A stretch of 62,084 nt of DNA from Curtobacterium sp. MMLR14_010 (GCF_001865015.1 NZ_MJGV01000027.1:2488-64571), one strand, 5' to 3'. Counted from the first letter of the stretch, positions 47,674-56,559 are shown. Numbers and translations are program-made. The notes: generated by a model from the sequence alone, not told the origin.

Positions 47674-49708
47674 TCGGCAGAACCGCCGGCTGTCACGGGA
47701 CACCCGGTACGGGCAGTACGCCGGTGGTCCCGACCCCCTCGCGCCGCCCGCCGACCTGTCCGAGGCGCTCGACGCCATCGGCCAGGACGTCATGGCCGGG
47801 TACTCCCCCGAGCGGGCGATGCGGGAGTTCCTGCGCCGCGGTGGCCGTGACCAGCGCGGGCTCGACGACCTCGCGCGTCGTGTGGCGGAGAAGCGCCGCG
47901 AGCTGACGAGCAAGAACAACCTCGACGGCACGCTGCAGCAGGTCAAGCAGCTGCTCGACGAGGCGCTGCTCGCCGAACGTGGCGAGCTGGCGCGCAACGT
48001 GGACCTCGAGGACGGCGACCGGGCCCTGGCCGAACTGCAGCTCGACAGCCTGCCGCCGTCGCCAGCGGCCGCCGTGACCGAACTCGCCGGGTACGACTGG
48101 ACGAGCCCCACGGCCCGCCAGAAGTACGAGGAGATCAAGGACCTGCTCGGTCGGGAGATGCTCGACCAGCGCTTCGCCGGCATGAAGCAAGCGCTCGAGA
48201 ACGCCGACGACGACGACCGTGCCGACGTCCAGGCGATGATGCAGGACCTCAACCAGCTGCTCGAGGACCACCGCACCGGCACCGACTCACAGGAGCAGTT
48301 CGACGAGTTCATGGCGAAGCACGGGGAGTACTTCCCGTCCGACCCGAAGAACGTCGACGAGCTCCTCGACGACCTCGCCGCCCGGGCCGCCGCCGCCCAA
48401 CGGATGCGCAACTCGATGACGCAGGAGCAGCGCGACGAGCTCGACGCCCTCGCGCAGCAGGCCTTCGGCAGCCCCGACCTGATGGGTGCGCTGTCGCAGC
48501 TCGACGGCAACCTCCGTGCGCTCCGCCCCGGCGAGGACTGGGGCGGCTCCGAGCGGATGGACGGCGAGCAGGGACTCGGGCTCGGTGACGGCACCGGCGC
48601 GTTCCAGGACATCGCCGACCTCGACGCCCTCGCCGAGCAGCTGGCGCAGTCGGGTCCCGGCTCGGACCTCGACGACCTGGACCTCGAGTCGCTGGCCCGT
48701 CAGCTCGGGTCCGAGGCCGCGGTCAACGCCCGCACCCTGCAGCAGCTCGAGAAGGCCCTGCAGCACTCGGGCACCATGCGCCGTGGAGCCGACGGCCAGT
48801 ACAAGCTGACCCCGAAGGCCATGCGGCAGCTCGGCAAGAGCCTGCTCAAGGACGTCGCCCAGAAGATGTCGGGACGGCAGGGTGCGCGGGACCTCCGCCG
48901 GTCCGGGGCCTCGGGCGAACCGTCCGGCGCGACCCGGCAGTGGGCGTTCGGGGACACCGAGCCGTGGGACATCCCCCGCACCATCACGAACGCCGTCACC
49001 CGCACGGCGTCGTCCGGCCGCGACGGTGCCGCGGTCCGCCTGACGATCGACGACGTCGAGGTCCAGGAGACCGAGGCCCGCACGCAGGCCGTCGTCGCCC
49101 TGCTCGTCGACACCTCGTTCTCGATGGCCATGGAGGACCGCTGGGTCCCGATGAAGCGCACGGCCCTGGCGCTGCACACGCTCATCTCGACCCGGTTCCG
49201 CGGCGACGACCTGCAGCTCATCGCCTTCGGTCGCGAAGCCGAGGTGATGGACGTGGAGCAGCTCGTCGGCCTCGACGCCGAGTGGGACAAGGGCACGAAC
49301 CTGCACCACGCCCTGCTGCTGGCGAACCGGCACTTCCGGAAGCACCCGACCGCGCAGCCGGTGCTGCTCATCGTCACCGACGGCGAGCCGACCTCGCACC
49401 TCGAGCCGAACGGGCAGGTGTACTTCAGCTACCCGCCGGACCCGATGACGATCGCGCTGAGCGTCCGCGAGCTCGAGAACGCCCACCGCCTCGGCGCCCA
49501 GACGACGTTCTTCCGCCTCGGCGACGACCCGGGGCTCGCCCGGTTCATCGACGGGATGGCACGGCGCGTGGAGGGCACCGTGACCGCCCCGGAGAACGAC
49601 GACCTCGGCGTGGCCGTGGTCGGTTCGTACCTCGGGTCACGGCGCGGGGGCGCGCTCTTCCGCGACGACGACTGGGGCGGTGGCGGCGCGTTCAGCCGCT
49701 TCGGCTGA
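47666..49708 (+). CDS. VWA-domain protein paired with the AAA+ ATPase
   Basis: A 680-residue cytosolic protein. The long N-terminal part (about 30-420) is helical and highly charged, with acidic stretches such as ENADDDDRADVQAMM. The C-terminal von Willebrand A domain (about 470-650) has the MIDAS motif DTSFSM starting at D482, plus KGTNLHHA and VTDGEPTSH, so metal binding is intact. The tail ends with DDDWGGGGAF. No signal peptide is present. Translation is coupled to the ATPase. The complex is probably a chaperone or insertase machine whose client is unknown. Confidence 0.9.
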   Translation: MASRQNRRLSRDTRYGQYAGGPDPLAPPADLSEALDAIGQDVMAGYSPERAMREFLRRGGRDQRGLDDLARRVAEKRRELTSKNNLDGTLQQVKQLLDEALLAERGELARNVDLEDGDRALAELQLDSLPPSPAAAVTELAGYDWTSPTARQKYEEIKDLLGREMLDQRFAGMKQALENADDDDRADVQAMMQDLNQLLEDHRTGTDSQEQFDEFMAKHGEYFPSDPKNVDELLDDLAARAAAAQRMRNSMTQEQRDELDALAQQAFGSPDLMGALSQLDGNLRALRPGEDWGGSERMDGEQGLGLGDGTGAFQDIADLDALAEQLAQSGPGSDLDDLDLESLARQLGSEAAVNARTLQQLEKALQHSGTMRRGADGQYKLTPKAMRQLGKSLLKDVAQKMSGRQGARDLRRSGASGEPSGATRQWAFGDTEPWDIPRTITNAVTRTASSGRDGAAVRLTIDDVEVQETEARTQAVVALLVDTSFSMAMEDRWVPMKRTALALHTLISTRFRGDDLQLIAFGREAEVMDVEQLVGLDAEWDKGTNLHHALLLANRHFRKHPTAQPVLLIVTDGEPTSHLEPNGQVYFSYPPDPMTIALSVRELENAHRLGAQTTFFRLGDDPGLARFIDGMARRVEGTVTAPENDDLGVAVVGSYLGSRRGGALFRDDDWGGGGAFSRFG

Positions 49709-49721
49709 GCGCGGCGTCCGC

Positions 49722-49763
49722 GGACGGGAGGCTCGTTGCCAGCTGGCACCGAGCCTCCCGTCC
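49722..49763. terminator. 42-bp palindrome with one mismatch, GGGAGGCTCG family
   Basis: Arms of 21 nt around CCAGCTGG pair with a single T/G-for-G difference compared with 46218-46259. It lies 13 bases after the VWA stop, and the convergent gene ends at 49866, so it may serve both. Confidence 0.8.
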
Positions 49764-49865
49764 GTCCCCGGCCCACGTGCCGAGACTCGGTCCTGCGGAC
49801 AGATCGCGCATGTTGCGGCCCGCAGGATGTCCGCCGGGCCGAGACTCGACCCGGCCCGCAGCGCG

Positions 49866-50630
49866 TCAGAACAGCGGCCAGGGCACCGCCGGGCCGTAGC
49901 CGGCCGGTGGTGGGAAGCGGCCGACGGCCGCCAGCGCGGCGCACCGTGCCTCGAGGTTGTCGATCTCGTCCACGGTCAGGTGCTCGGTGAGCTGCTCGCC
50001 GAGATCACCGTGCAACGCCGTGGTGACCCGCTCGAGCCCGGCGAGCTCGTCCGCGTCGAGCGGCTCGTCGACCCATCCCCAGAGCACCGTGCGGAGCTTG
50101 TGCTCGACGTGGAAGGTGAGTCCGTGGTCGACGCCGTGGCGGTGACCGTCCGGCATCGCCAGGACGTGCCCGCCCTTGCGGTCCGCGTTGTTGACGACGA
50201 CGTCGAAGACGGCCATGCGGCGGAGTGCCGCGGTGTCCTCGTGGACCAGGGTGACGGGGCGGTCGTGTTCGTCGATGGCCTCGAGCACGGTCTTCATGCC
50301 GGACGACTCGGCCTGGTCCGTCGGGACCACGTCGACGGCGTCCTGCTCGGGGTCGACGTCCTGCCAGCGCTGGACCATCCCGAGCCCGAGCGGTCCCGTC
50401 CCGAGCCAGGTCGGTGGGACCACGCGCCAGCCGAAGGCCTCGGAGACGAGGAACGCGGAGTACTCACGGCCGGCGAGGGTGCCGTCCGGGAAGTCCCACA
50501 GCGGCTTCTCCCCGGCGATCGGCTTGTAGACGACCTCGTGGCCGTCGAGTTCCGCGAGGAACGTGGCGTTCGAGGCCTCGCGGATGCGGGCCGTGAGCGT
50601 CATGCCTGAAGGGTCCGGCGCCTCGCTCAT
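49866..50630 (-). CDS. SCO1664-family (PI3/4-kinase-like fold) protein
   Basis: A 254-residue protein of an actinobacteria-specific family. AELDGHEVVYKPIAGEKPLW supplies the kinase-like lysine, and FDVVVNNADRKGGHVLAMPD then HGVDHGLTFH carry the catalytic-loop Asp/Asn and a metal-binding Asp, like HipA or phosphatidylinositol-kinase folds. It follows DUF3090 and the histidine phosphatase; the ATG overlaps the DUF3090 stop (ATGA). This trio is conserved in many actinobacteria, usually near mshC of mycothiol synthesis. The substrate is unknown. Confidence 0.87.
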   Translation of the reverse strand: MSEAPDPSGMTLTARIREASNATFLAELDGHEVVYKPIAGEKPLWDFPDGTLAGREYSAFLVSEAFGWRVVPPTWLGTGPLGLGMVQRWQDVDPEQDAVDVVPTDQAESSGMKTVLEAIDEHDRPVTLVHEDTAALRRMAVFDVVVNNADRKGGHVLAMPDGHRHGVDHGLTFHVEHKLRTVLWGWVDEPLDADELAGLERVTTALHGDLGEQLTEHLTVDEIDNLEARCAALAAVGRFPPPAGYGPAVPWPLF

Positions 50631-51154
50631 GCCTCGCCGGGCAGCCGTCCCGCGGCCACCACTTCGCGCGTCCGTTCGACGAAGGCCCGGGCGGTGCCGA
50701 CCGGGATCTTCACCTGGAGCAGTTCGGCGGGTTCCGGCATCTCGACGACGGCCTCGATCTCGCCGTCCTCACCGGGTTCCTCGCTGATGATCTCGACCTC
50801 GTCCTCGATCGGGTAGGCCTCGATGACGACCTGTGCCGTGGCCGGGTCGAAGCCCAGGCTCAGGGCACCGGCGCGGAACTCGGGCTCGACGGGCTGGTCG
50901 AGCGGGTCCACGTCGTGGAGTTCGCGCGGGACGGTGGGCGGGACGCTGAAGCGGTTCTCCTCCACCGTGGCGACCTCGTCGAGGAGCTCGTCGAGCTTCT
51001 CGGCCAGGACCGCCGACTGCTCCTTCTCGAGCGCGACGCTCACCACCCGGCGGCCGTCGCGCGCCTGCAGGTAGAAGCTCCGCTCACCGGGGCGCCCGAT
51101 GGTGCCGACGACGAGACGATCCGGCCAGTCGAATCCGTGGACGATGGTGGGCAT
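50627..51154 (-). CDS. DUF3090 family protein
   Basis: A 175-residue protein with the family hallmarks. VVGTIGRPGERSFYLQARDG is followed by VVSVALEKEQSAVLAEKLDELLDEV; the C-terminal part has PEPAELLQVKIPVGTARAFV. The middle is acidic. Biochemical function is not established. It is translationally coupled to the SCO1664-like gene and lies 117 bases after the histidine phosphatase gene. Its strict co-occurrence with those neighbours in actinobacteria suggests a shared pathway. Confidence 0.88.
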   Translation of the reverse strand: MPTIVHGFDWPDRLVVGTIGRPGERSFYLQARDGRRVVSVALEKEQSAVLAEKLDELLDEVATVEENRFSVPPTVPRELHDVDPLDQPVEPEFRAGALSLGFDPATAQVVIEAYPIEDEVEIISEEPGEDGEIEAVVEMPEPAELLQVKIPVGTARAFVERTREVVAAGRLPGEA

Positions 51155-51270
51155 ACCGGCATTGTAGGAGCGACAGCCTGCGCCCGTTCAGGGTCTGGCA
51201 GTACCGGTCTCCGAACGAGACCGTCGTCGCGGCACCATCACGCGTCCGCGACGCCGTCCTCGCGACCTCG

Positions 51271-51987
51271 TCAGGCGGGTGCGGCGCTGTCGTCGGGCGC
51301 CGGGTTCCCTGCTCCGCCGCCGATCGCGGCGTCGCCGGTCGGAGCCGGTGCCTTCGCGAGCCAGGACAGGTCGCCGGACTCGGTGTTCGTCGCGACGACC
51401 TCGGGCCGGTGCTCGCCGTAGCGGACGACGGACACCGACGCCGGCCCGACCGTGATGCGCTGGAACAGGTCGAGGTGCATGCCGAGCGCGTCAGCGAGGA
51501 CCGACTTGATGATGTCGCCGTGGCTCACCGCGACCCAGACCGCGTTCGGGCCGTGCTCGGCCTCGACCTGCGCGTCGAGCCGTCGGATCGCCGCGACTGC
51601 TCGCGACTGCATCGTCTGCATCGACTCGCCGCCGGGGAAGACCACCGCGCTCGGGTTCGCCTGCACCACGCGCCACAGCGGTTCCTTTGCCAGGTCGCTG
51701 ATCTTCCGGTTCTGCCAGTCGCCGTAGTCCGCTTCGATGATGCCTCGCTCCACGAACTGCTGCGGTTCCCCCTGCTGGAACGCGGTGATCGCTCTGGCCG
51801 TCTGCCGGCACCGCTCGAGCGGGCTGGACACCACCGCCGCGAGGGGCACGGCACCGATGCGCTCCGCCGTCGTGGCCGCCTGCTGCTTGCCGACCGAGTC
51901 GAGCGCGACGCCCGCGGTCCGTCCCGCCAGGAGCCCGGTCGCGTTCGCGGTGGTGCGTCCGTGCCGGACGAGGAGGACGGTGGCCAT
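51271..51987 (-). CDS. Histidine phosphatase family protein (MSMEG_4193-like)
   Basis: A 238-residue phosphoglycerate-mutase-fold phosphatase. The RHG motif LVRHGRTTAN at about 5-14 has the phospho-accepting His. The second arginine lies in SSPLERCRQTA, Glu in IIEADYGDW, and the second His in VAVSHGDIIK. A disordered Ala/Pro tail of about 30 residues follows. The start at ATG 51987 places the RHG motif at the expected distance. It is the first gene of the phosphatase-DUF3090-SCO1664 set. Confidence 0.9.
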   Translation of the reverse strand: MATVLLVRHGRTTANATGLLAGRTAGVALDSVGKQQAATTAERIGAVPLAAVVSSPLERCRQTARAITAFQQGEPQQFVERGIIEADYGDWQNRKISDLAKEPLWRVVQANPSAVVFPGGESMQTMQSRAVAAIRRLDAQVEAEHGPNAVWVAVSHGDIIKSVLADALGMHLDLFQRITVGPASVSVVRYGEHRPEVVATNTESGDLSWLAKAPAPTGDAAIGGGAGNPAPDDSAAPA

Positions 51988-52059
51988 GCGCACGATCCTA
52001 TTCACGCGCGGCCGGGTCGGATTCGCTCCACGGGGCCCTCCATGGTCATACTGATCCCG

Positions 52060-52518
52060 ATGGACGCACTGCTCCGGTTGTTCCGCCGGTACCCCTCAGC
52101 GGGACGGTTCCTGGTCGTGGGTGGCATCGGCTTCCTGCTCACGATGGTGATCAACTACGGCCTGAAGCTCTTCGTCATCCCGCAGCACCCCGTCACCGCG
52201 CTCGTCATCGGCACCGTCGTGGCGACCGTCGTGTCGTACTGGCTCAACAAGAAGTGGTCGTTCGGCGACCGCGGTGGTCGGCACACCGGGCTCGAGATGC
52301 TCTACTTCGTGATCGTGAGCGCCATCGGCATCGGGCTGAACTCGGCGCCGCTGTACCTGTCGCGGTACGCCTTCGGCCTCGAGGTCCCCAACGTGAGCCG
52401 GGCGACGCAGGAGATCGCGGACTTCGTCAGCGGGCCCGTCATCGGCACCGCGATCGCGATGGTCTTCCGGTACTGGGCGATGAGCCGCTGGGTGTTCGTC
52501 CGGCGCGCTGACGTCTGA
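52060..52518 (+). CDS. GtrA-family membrane protein
   Basis: A 152-residue, four-helix membrane protein (helices at about 15-37, 44-64, 80-100 and 120-143). GRFLVVGGIGFLLTMVINYGL, followed by YWLNKKWSFGD and the closing FRYWAMSRWVFVRR, match GtrA/DPMS-like proteins, which help move polyprenyl-linked sugars across the membrane. An in-frame ATG 18 bases upstream (52042) would add MVILIP. It is divergent from the phosphatase gene. With two LCP genes in the window it could belong to wall glycopolymer assembly, but there is no direct link. Confidence 0.85.
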   Translation: MDALLRLFRRYPSAGRFLVVGGIGFLLTMVINYGLKLFVIPQHPVTALVIGTVVATVVSYWLNKKWSFGDRGGRHTGLEMLYFVIVSAIGIGLNSAPLYLSRYAFGLEVPNVSRATQEIADFVSGPVIGTAIAMVFRYWAMSRWVFVRRADV

Positions 52519-52582
52519 GCGACTTCGTTCGTTTCCCGTTCTGCGTGGGCCCTTTCCGTCTCGGACACGGCAAGATGGGCAC

Positions 52583-53011
52583 GTGCTGGTCTCCATCGTC
52601 TACATGAGTCGCGCTGCCGACGACTTCGGTGACGACGACCTCGCCGAGCTCCTCAAGGGTTCGCGGCTCCGGAACGAGGCCATGGGCATCTCCGGGCTGC
52701 TCGTCGCCAAGGGCGGCCGGTTCATGCAGCTGCTCGAAGGTCCGGCGTGGAGCGTCGACGACCGCTTCGCCGCGATCGCACGCGACTCCCGGCACCTGGA
52801 GATCACCTCGCTCATCCGCGAGGACATCGAGCGGCGCCGGTTCGACGGCTGGTCGATGGCCTTCCGGGGGCTCGACGACACAGACCTGCACGAGGTCGAG
52901 GGCTTCAGCCCGTTCCTCTCCGGTGCGATGGACTTCCCGCGCTCCTTCGACCGCACGAGCGCCGCATGGCTGCTCAAGTGGTTCCGGGACCGCGAACTCC
53001 ACGACGTCTGA
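52583..53011 (+). CDS. BLUF-domain blue-light photoreceptor
   Basis: A 142-residue single-domain protein. The flavin-site residues of BLUF photoreceptors are in place: Tyr7 in SIVYMSRA, Asn31 in LRNEAMGISGLL and Gln49 in GGRFMQLLEG. The C-terminal cap helices follow (about 100-142). No output domain is attached, as in PixD-type proteins, so it should signal by protein-protein contact. The start is GTG at 52583. It is on the same strand as gtrA, 64 bases apart, and convergent with the next gene. A natural partner is not obvious. Confidence 0.9.
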   Translation: MLVSIVYMSRAADDFGDDDLAELLKGSRLRNEAMGISGLLVAKGGRFMQLLEGPAWSVDDRFAAIARDSRHLEITSLIREDIERRRFDGWSMAFRGLDDTDLHEVEGFSPFLSGAMDFPRSFDRTSAAWLLKWFRDRELHDV

Positions 53012-53033
53012 CCCGGAGGTCACCGGCGAGCGG

Positions 53034-53738
53034 TCAGCGCGCCGACCCGCTCCACACCCCGACGTCACCGACGTCCCACCGCGGGGTGTAGGTCGTCGTC
53101 GCCGACATCGTGCCGCGCCGCCCGACGCCGCTCTCCCGGTACAGCCACCCGTAGGCGACCGCCTCCGGCTCGACGTCCGACCGGATGAGCGCGCAGTACC
53201 GGGCGCTCCCCCGGTCGTCCAGCGCCGCGGTGAGCGCCGCCCGGTCGATGACGCACCCGTCGGGGACCGTCGCGTCGCGGGTCGGCGTGACGTCCTGCGC
53301 CCGGCCGTCCTCCCCGTGCCGCCCGGTCCACGCGAACAGGTCCCAGTCGTCCTCCGCGATCGTCGCGCCCGCCGGGATCGCCACGTCGACCACGGCCACG
53401 TACGGTTCGCCGTCCGCCGGCGTGTTCGCGTTCGTGATGCCGGCGCGCCCCCACGCGTCCGCCTGCGCCTCGGTCGCGCGGTCCAGCGAGCGGAAGGTCA
53501 TCGTCACGTCCACGTCGACGTCCCGGCTGATGGTCCCGGTCAACGCCGTCCCCGGCGCCTCGTTCCGCGTCGCCCGGGTGACGAGGACGAACACGGTCAG
53601 CCCGACGGCCAGCACGAGGACCACCGCCGCGACCCCGACCAGGCACCCGAGCGGCCCGCGCAGACGGCCCCGGCCGGAGCTGCGCACGGCCCCGGCACGA
53701 CGACCGGGACGACGCCCAGCCGCCGACGACCCGCTCAT
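53034..53738 (-). CDS. Membrane-anchored hypothetical protein
   Basis: A 234-residue protein. The N-terminus is extremely Arg-rich (about 1-38), then a single membrane helix (about 40-63) and an extracytoplasmic domain of about 165 residues with two well-separated cysteines (DGCVIDRAAL and ARYCALIRSD). These could form a disulphide. I do not recognise the family. The ATG overlaps the stop of the upstream TetR gene (ATGA), so it is probably the regulated target of that repressor. Confidence 0.75.
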   Translation of the reverse strand: MSGSSAAGRRPGRRAGAVRSSGRGRLRGPLGCLVGVAAVVLVLAVGLTVFVLVTRATRNEAPGTALTGTISRDVDVDVTMTFRSLDRATEAQADAWGRAGITNANTPADGEPYVAVVDVAIPAGATIAEDDWDLFAWTGRHGEDGRAQDVTPTRDATVPDGCVIDRAALTAALDDRGSARYCALIRSDVEPEAVAYGWLYRESGVGRRGTMSATTTYTPRWDVGDVGVWSGSAR

Positions 53739-54355
53739 GCGAACACCTCGTCGACGACCCGCAGCAGACGTTCCCGGTGCGCCCGGTCGACGACCGCGTG
53801 GACGAGCACCCGCCACATCGTCGCCACCACCGGCAGCAGGTCCGCGCGCCCGGAGCGGACGTTCGAGACGAGCTGCACCCCGGTGAAGTACGGCACGACG
53901 GTCCCGCCGAGGGCTTCGGGCGTCAGGTCCGTGCTGACCTCACCGCTGGCGACCGCGAGCCGGAACTCGTCGACCACGCCGGCGATCCACTGCTCGTAGA
54001 AGCTCGCGGTCTGCCGGGCGAGGACCCCGTGCTCCAGCGAGATCCGGATCCCGGCACGGACGACGACGTCACGCATCAGCAGGTCGGCGATCCCCCGCGA
54101 CGCCCGCACCAGCGTCCCGATCGGGGAGGGGTCTCCCGTCCCCATCGCCGCGAACGTCCGCGCGTTCTGCTCGTCGATCACCGCGAGGGCCACCGCGTGC
54201 TTGGTCGGGAAGGTCCGGTGCAGCGCCCCCTGACTGACGCCCGCGGCCCGCGCGATGCCGGCGATGCTCGCCGTCGCGTAGCCGTCGCGGTCGAACTCCC
54301 CGGCCGCCGCCTCGACGATCACGTCACGTCGTCCTGGCCCACCCACGTCACGCAC
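53735..54355 (-). CDS. TetR-family regulator (ScbR-like form)
   Basis: A 206-residue regulator. The helix-turn-helix (about 10-55) reads ATASIAGIARAAGVSQGALH then RTFPTKHAVALAVIDEQNA, close to the form found in gamma-butyrolactone receptor-like TetR proteins. The C-terminal domain is helical with a hydrophobic core around ADLLMRDVVVRAGIRIS. The start is GTG at 54355. No butyrolactone synthase gene is in view, so a signalling role is not supported. It is coupled to the membrane protein downstream. Confidence 0.85.
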   Translation of the reverse strand: MRDVGGPGRRDVIVEAAAGEFDRDGYATASIAGIARAAGVSQGALHRTFPTKHAVALAVIDEQNARTFAAMGTGDPSPIGTLVRASRGIADLLMRDVVVRAGIRISLEHGVLARQTASFYEQWIAGVVDEFRLAVASGEVSTDLTPEALGGTVVPYFTGVQLVSNVRSGRADLLPVVATMWRVLVHAVVDRAHRERLLRVVDEVFA

Positions 54356-54412
54356 GGGTCAACGCTACCGGCACGGGGCCGCGGGGACCCCGGTGTCCCG
54401 TGCCGGTGCGGC

Positions 54413-55063
54413 TCAGGCCTGGTCGGCGCGGAGGAACTCGGCGACCGGGGTGCTGCCGCTGTTGAACCGGTAGGTGCTGCCGGCAGTGCCGCCGGTCTCG
54501 AGCACGTCGGCGATCACGTGTGCGACGTCGCCGCGGGACACCTGCGACGCCTCGCCGTCCCAGTCGACCTCGCCGGTGGGCTCGTCGTCGGTCAGCGTGC
54601 TCGGTGCGACGATGGTCCACTCGAGCCCGGAGTCGCGCACGACCGCGTCGGCGACCATCTTGGACTGGGCGTAGGCGAAGAAGTCGTCGTCCTGGGGCAC
54701 ACCGTGGTCGAGCACGGAGCCGGACCACGACACCATGACGTACCGCTCGACGCCCGCGCGGGCGGCTGCCTGCACCGACAGCACGGCGGCGTCGCGGTCG
54801 ATCGCCCAGGTGCGGTCCACGGATCCCCCACCGGCACCGGCGGACCACACGACGGCGTCCTGTCCGCGGACCAGGTCCTCGAACCCGGCGATCGTCTGCT
54901 CCTGGATGTCGGCGACCTCCGGATCGCCCCCGTGGGCGCGGACCTCGTCGGCCTGCTCGGCCTTCCGGATGACGGACGTGACGTGGTGCCCCCGGTCGCT
55001 GAGGATGCGCGTCGCGAGGAGTGCGACCTTGCCGTGGCCGCCGAAGATGATGATGTCGCTCAT
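54413..55063 (-). CDS. Atypical SDR / NAD(P)H-binding protein
   Basis: A 216-residue Rossmann-fold protein with the glycine motif IIIFGGHGKVALLATRIL at the N-terminus and no catalytic YxxxK in the standard place. This is the pattern of atypical short-chain dehydrogenases (NmrA / YwnB-like). It may be a redox sensor or a flavin/biliverdin-reductase-like enzyme. The AYAQSKMVADAVVRDSGLEW segment supplies the usual SK pair. It is monocistronic, and its upstream region contains the duplicated GTGTCGA repeats. Confidence 0.85.
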   Translation of the reverse strand: MSDIIIFGGHGKVALLATRILSDRGHHVTSVIRKAEQADEVRAHGGDPEVADIQEQTIAGFEDLVRGQDAVVWSAGAGGGSVDRTWAIDRDAAVLSVQAAARAGVERYVMVSWSGSVLDHGVPQDDDFFAYAQSKMVADAVVRDSGLEWTIVAPSTLTDDEPTGEVDWDGEASQVSRGDVAHVIADVLETGGTAGSTYRFNSGSTPVAEFLRADQA

Positions 55064-55145
55064 GGCCTCGACGCTACGCGGGGCTCCTCGGCAGCAGATG
55101 ACCGCTCGACCCCTCGGGAGCGTCGGACAGACATCGAGCGCGTCA

Positions 55146-55220
55146 CCGTGTCGAACCCGAATCGACACGGCAACGCACTCAGCGCGTGTCCCCGTGTCGA
55201 ACCCGAATCGACACGGCAAC
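55146..55220. repeat. 29-bp direct repeat, two copies, each with an inverted repeat
   Basis: Copies at 55146-55174 and 55192-55220 are identical. Each contains the palindrome CGTGTCGA-ACCCGAA-TCGACACG. Centres are 46 bases apart. They lie in the divergent region between the SDR gene (start 55063) and the GAF-ANTAR gene (start 55431); otherwise this 370-base interval shows no gene. Confidence 0.85.
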
Positions 55221-55430
55221 ACACTCGCAGACGCCGGTACCAACGGCATCCGCGGACACGGCCGACCAAGGTCGTCGTGGGCTGCTGCGGCCGGTCACCC
55301 GGCCACTCGAAGAGCAAACCAGGTCGGGGGTGTCGAACAGAACCCCCCGAACGGGAACGCGCGTTCTCTGGCTAGTCCGTTCGTTTCGTGTCCACGATGA
55401 AGGGCCGCTCGGGACTGGGCGTGTTGCGTC

Positions 55431-56438
55431 GTGGGCATGAAGTACCTCGTCTACGGCAACGACCGCGTCCTGACCGGCGACTCGATCGCCGACGCGGTGC
55501 TCGACTACTCGGTCGTGCTCGCACAGCACAGCACGACCGACCTCGTCGACGTCCCGACGGCCGATGCCCACGGCGCCGCCGCCAGTGTCGGGCTCCTGCT
55601 CGGCCCGGCGATCGCGGTGATGAGCGAACCCGCTCCCGACGACGAACTCGAGCCCGAGGACACCGACTTCGTCGCCGAGATCACGCGACGGATCAACCGC
55701 TTCGAGCGACACCGGGACTCGACACGGCACCCGGACGGCTTCGACGGGCTGGCCGCTGAGCTCGAGGCGGTGCTCGACCCGTCCCTCGACGTCCTCGACG
55801 CGATGGACCGCGTGATCGACACCTGCGTCCGGTGCACGTCCGCGACCGAGGCCGGCATCGTCCTGGCCGACCGGACCGGCACCCTGCACGTCATCGCGTC
55901 CACCAGCGAGCGGTCGACGGACGCTGAGGAGGCCCAGCTCGGCACGAACGAGGGGTCCTGCATGGAGTGCTACCGCACCGGGGAAACGATCGACGTGCCG
56001 GACGTCAGGACCCGCGCGGCCGACTGGCCCGCGTTCGTCGAGACGATGCGCGAGCGCGGCATGGTCGGCACCTTCGCCGAACCGATCCGGCTCCGTCGCA
56101 CCACCATCGGGTCGCTCTGCGTCTTCGCCACGCACGACCAGGGGCACGACGACCGCGACGTCGTGCTCCTGCAGCTCCTCGCCGACGCCGCCTCTGCCGC
56201 GCTCGTGCGCCAGCGCGACCAGGGGCGCATGCAGACCCTCGACGAACAGGTCCAGGACGCCCTCGACGCGCGCGTCACCGTCGAACAGGCCAAGGGCGCG
56301 CTCGCCCATCGTCAGGGCGTCGGGATCGACGAGGCGTTCCAGGCCCTCCGGAGTGGCGCGCGCGGTGCCGGTCGTGGGCTCCGGGAACTCGCCGAGGACG
56401 TCATCCACCGGGGCGAACGCCTCGACGGCGTCAGCTGA
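55431..56438 (+). CDS. GAF-ANTAR transcription antiterminator
   Basis: A 335-residue cytosolic regulator. An N-terminal alpha/beta region (about 3-70, MKYLVYGNDRVLTGDSIADA) of unknown type is followed by a linker and a GAF domain (about 105-250, containing AEEAQLGTNEGSCMECY and IGSLCVFAT). The C-terminal ANTAR RNA-binding domain (about 270-325) has the conserved LDARVTVEQAKGALAHRQGV and ELAEDVI segments. ANTAR proteins bind dual-hexaloop RNAs in leaders to prevent termination. The start is GTG 55431 or ATG 55437. The GAF ligand is unknown. Confidence 0.9.
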   Translation: MGMKYLVYGNDRVLTGDSIADAVLDYSVVLAQHSTTDLVDVPTADAHGAAASVGLLLGPAIAVMSEPAPDDELEPEDTDFVAEITRRINRFERHRDSTRHPDGFDGLAAELEAVLDPSLDVLDAMDRVIDTCVRCTSATEAGIVLADRTGTLHVIASTSERSTDAEEAQLGTNEGSCMECYRTGETIDVPDVRTRAADWPAFVETMRERGMVGTFAEPIRLRRTTIGSLCVFATHDQGHDDRDVVLLQLLADAASAALVRQRDQGRMQTLDEQVQDALDARVTVEQAKGALAHRQGVGIDEAFQALRSGARGAGRGLRELAEDVIHRGERLDGVS

Positions 56439-56474
56439 TCCCGGTTCCGCTCGGCGCGGCAGCCGGCACGCTGG

Positions 56475-56559
56475 CGGAGGGTGTGGGATTCGAACCCACG
56501 AGACATCTCTGCCCACCTGTTTTCAAGACAGGCTCCATCGGCCGCTCGGACAACCCTCC
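56475..56559 (-). tRNA. tRNA-Ser(UGA)
   Basis: An 85-nt class II tRNA on the minus strand. The acceptor GGAGGGT pairs with ACCCTCC, the discriminator is G, the anticodon loop CTTGAAA gives anticodon TGA, and the T-loop TTCGAAT is canonical, with a long variable arm. It reads UCA and other UCN codons. Confidence 0.96.
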
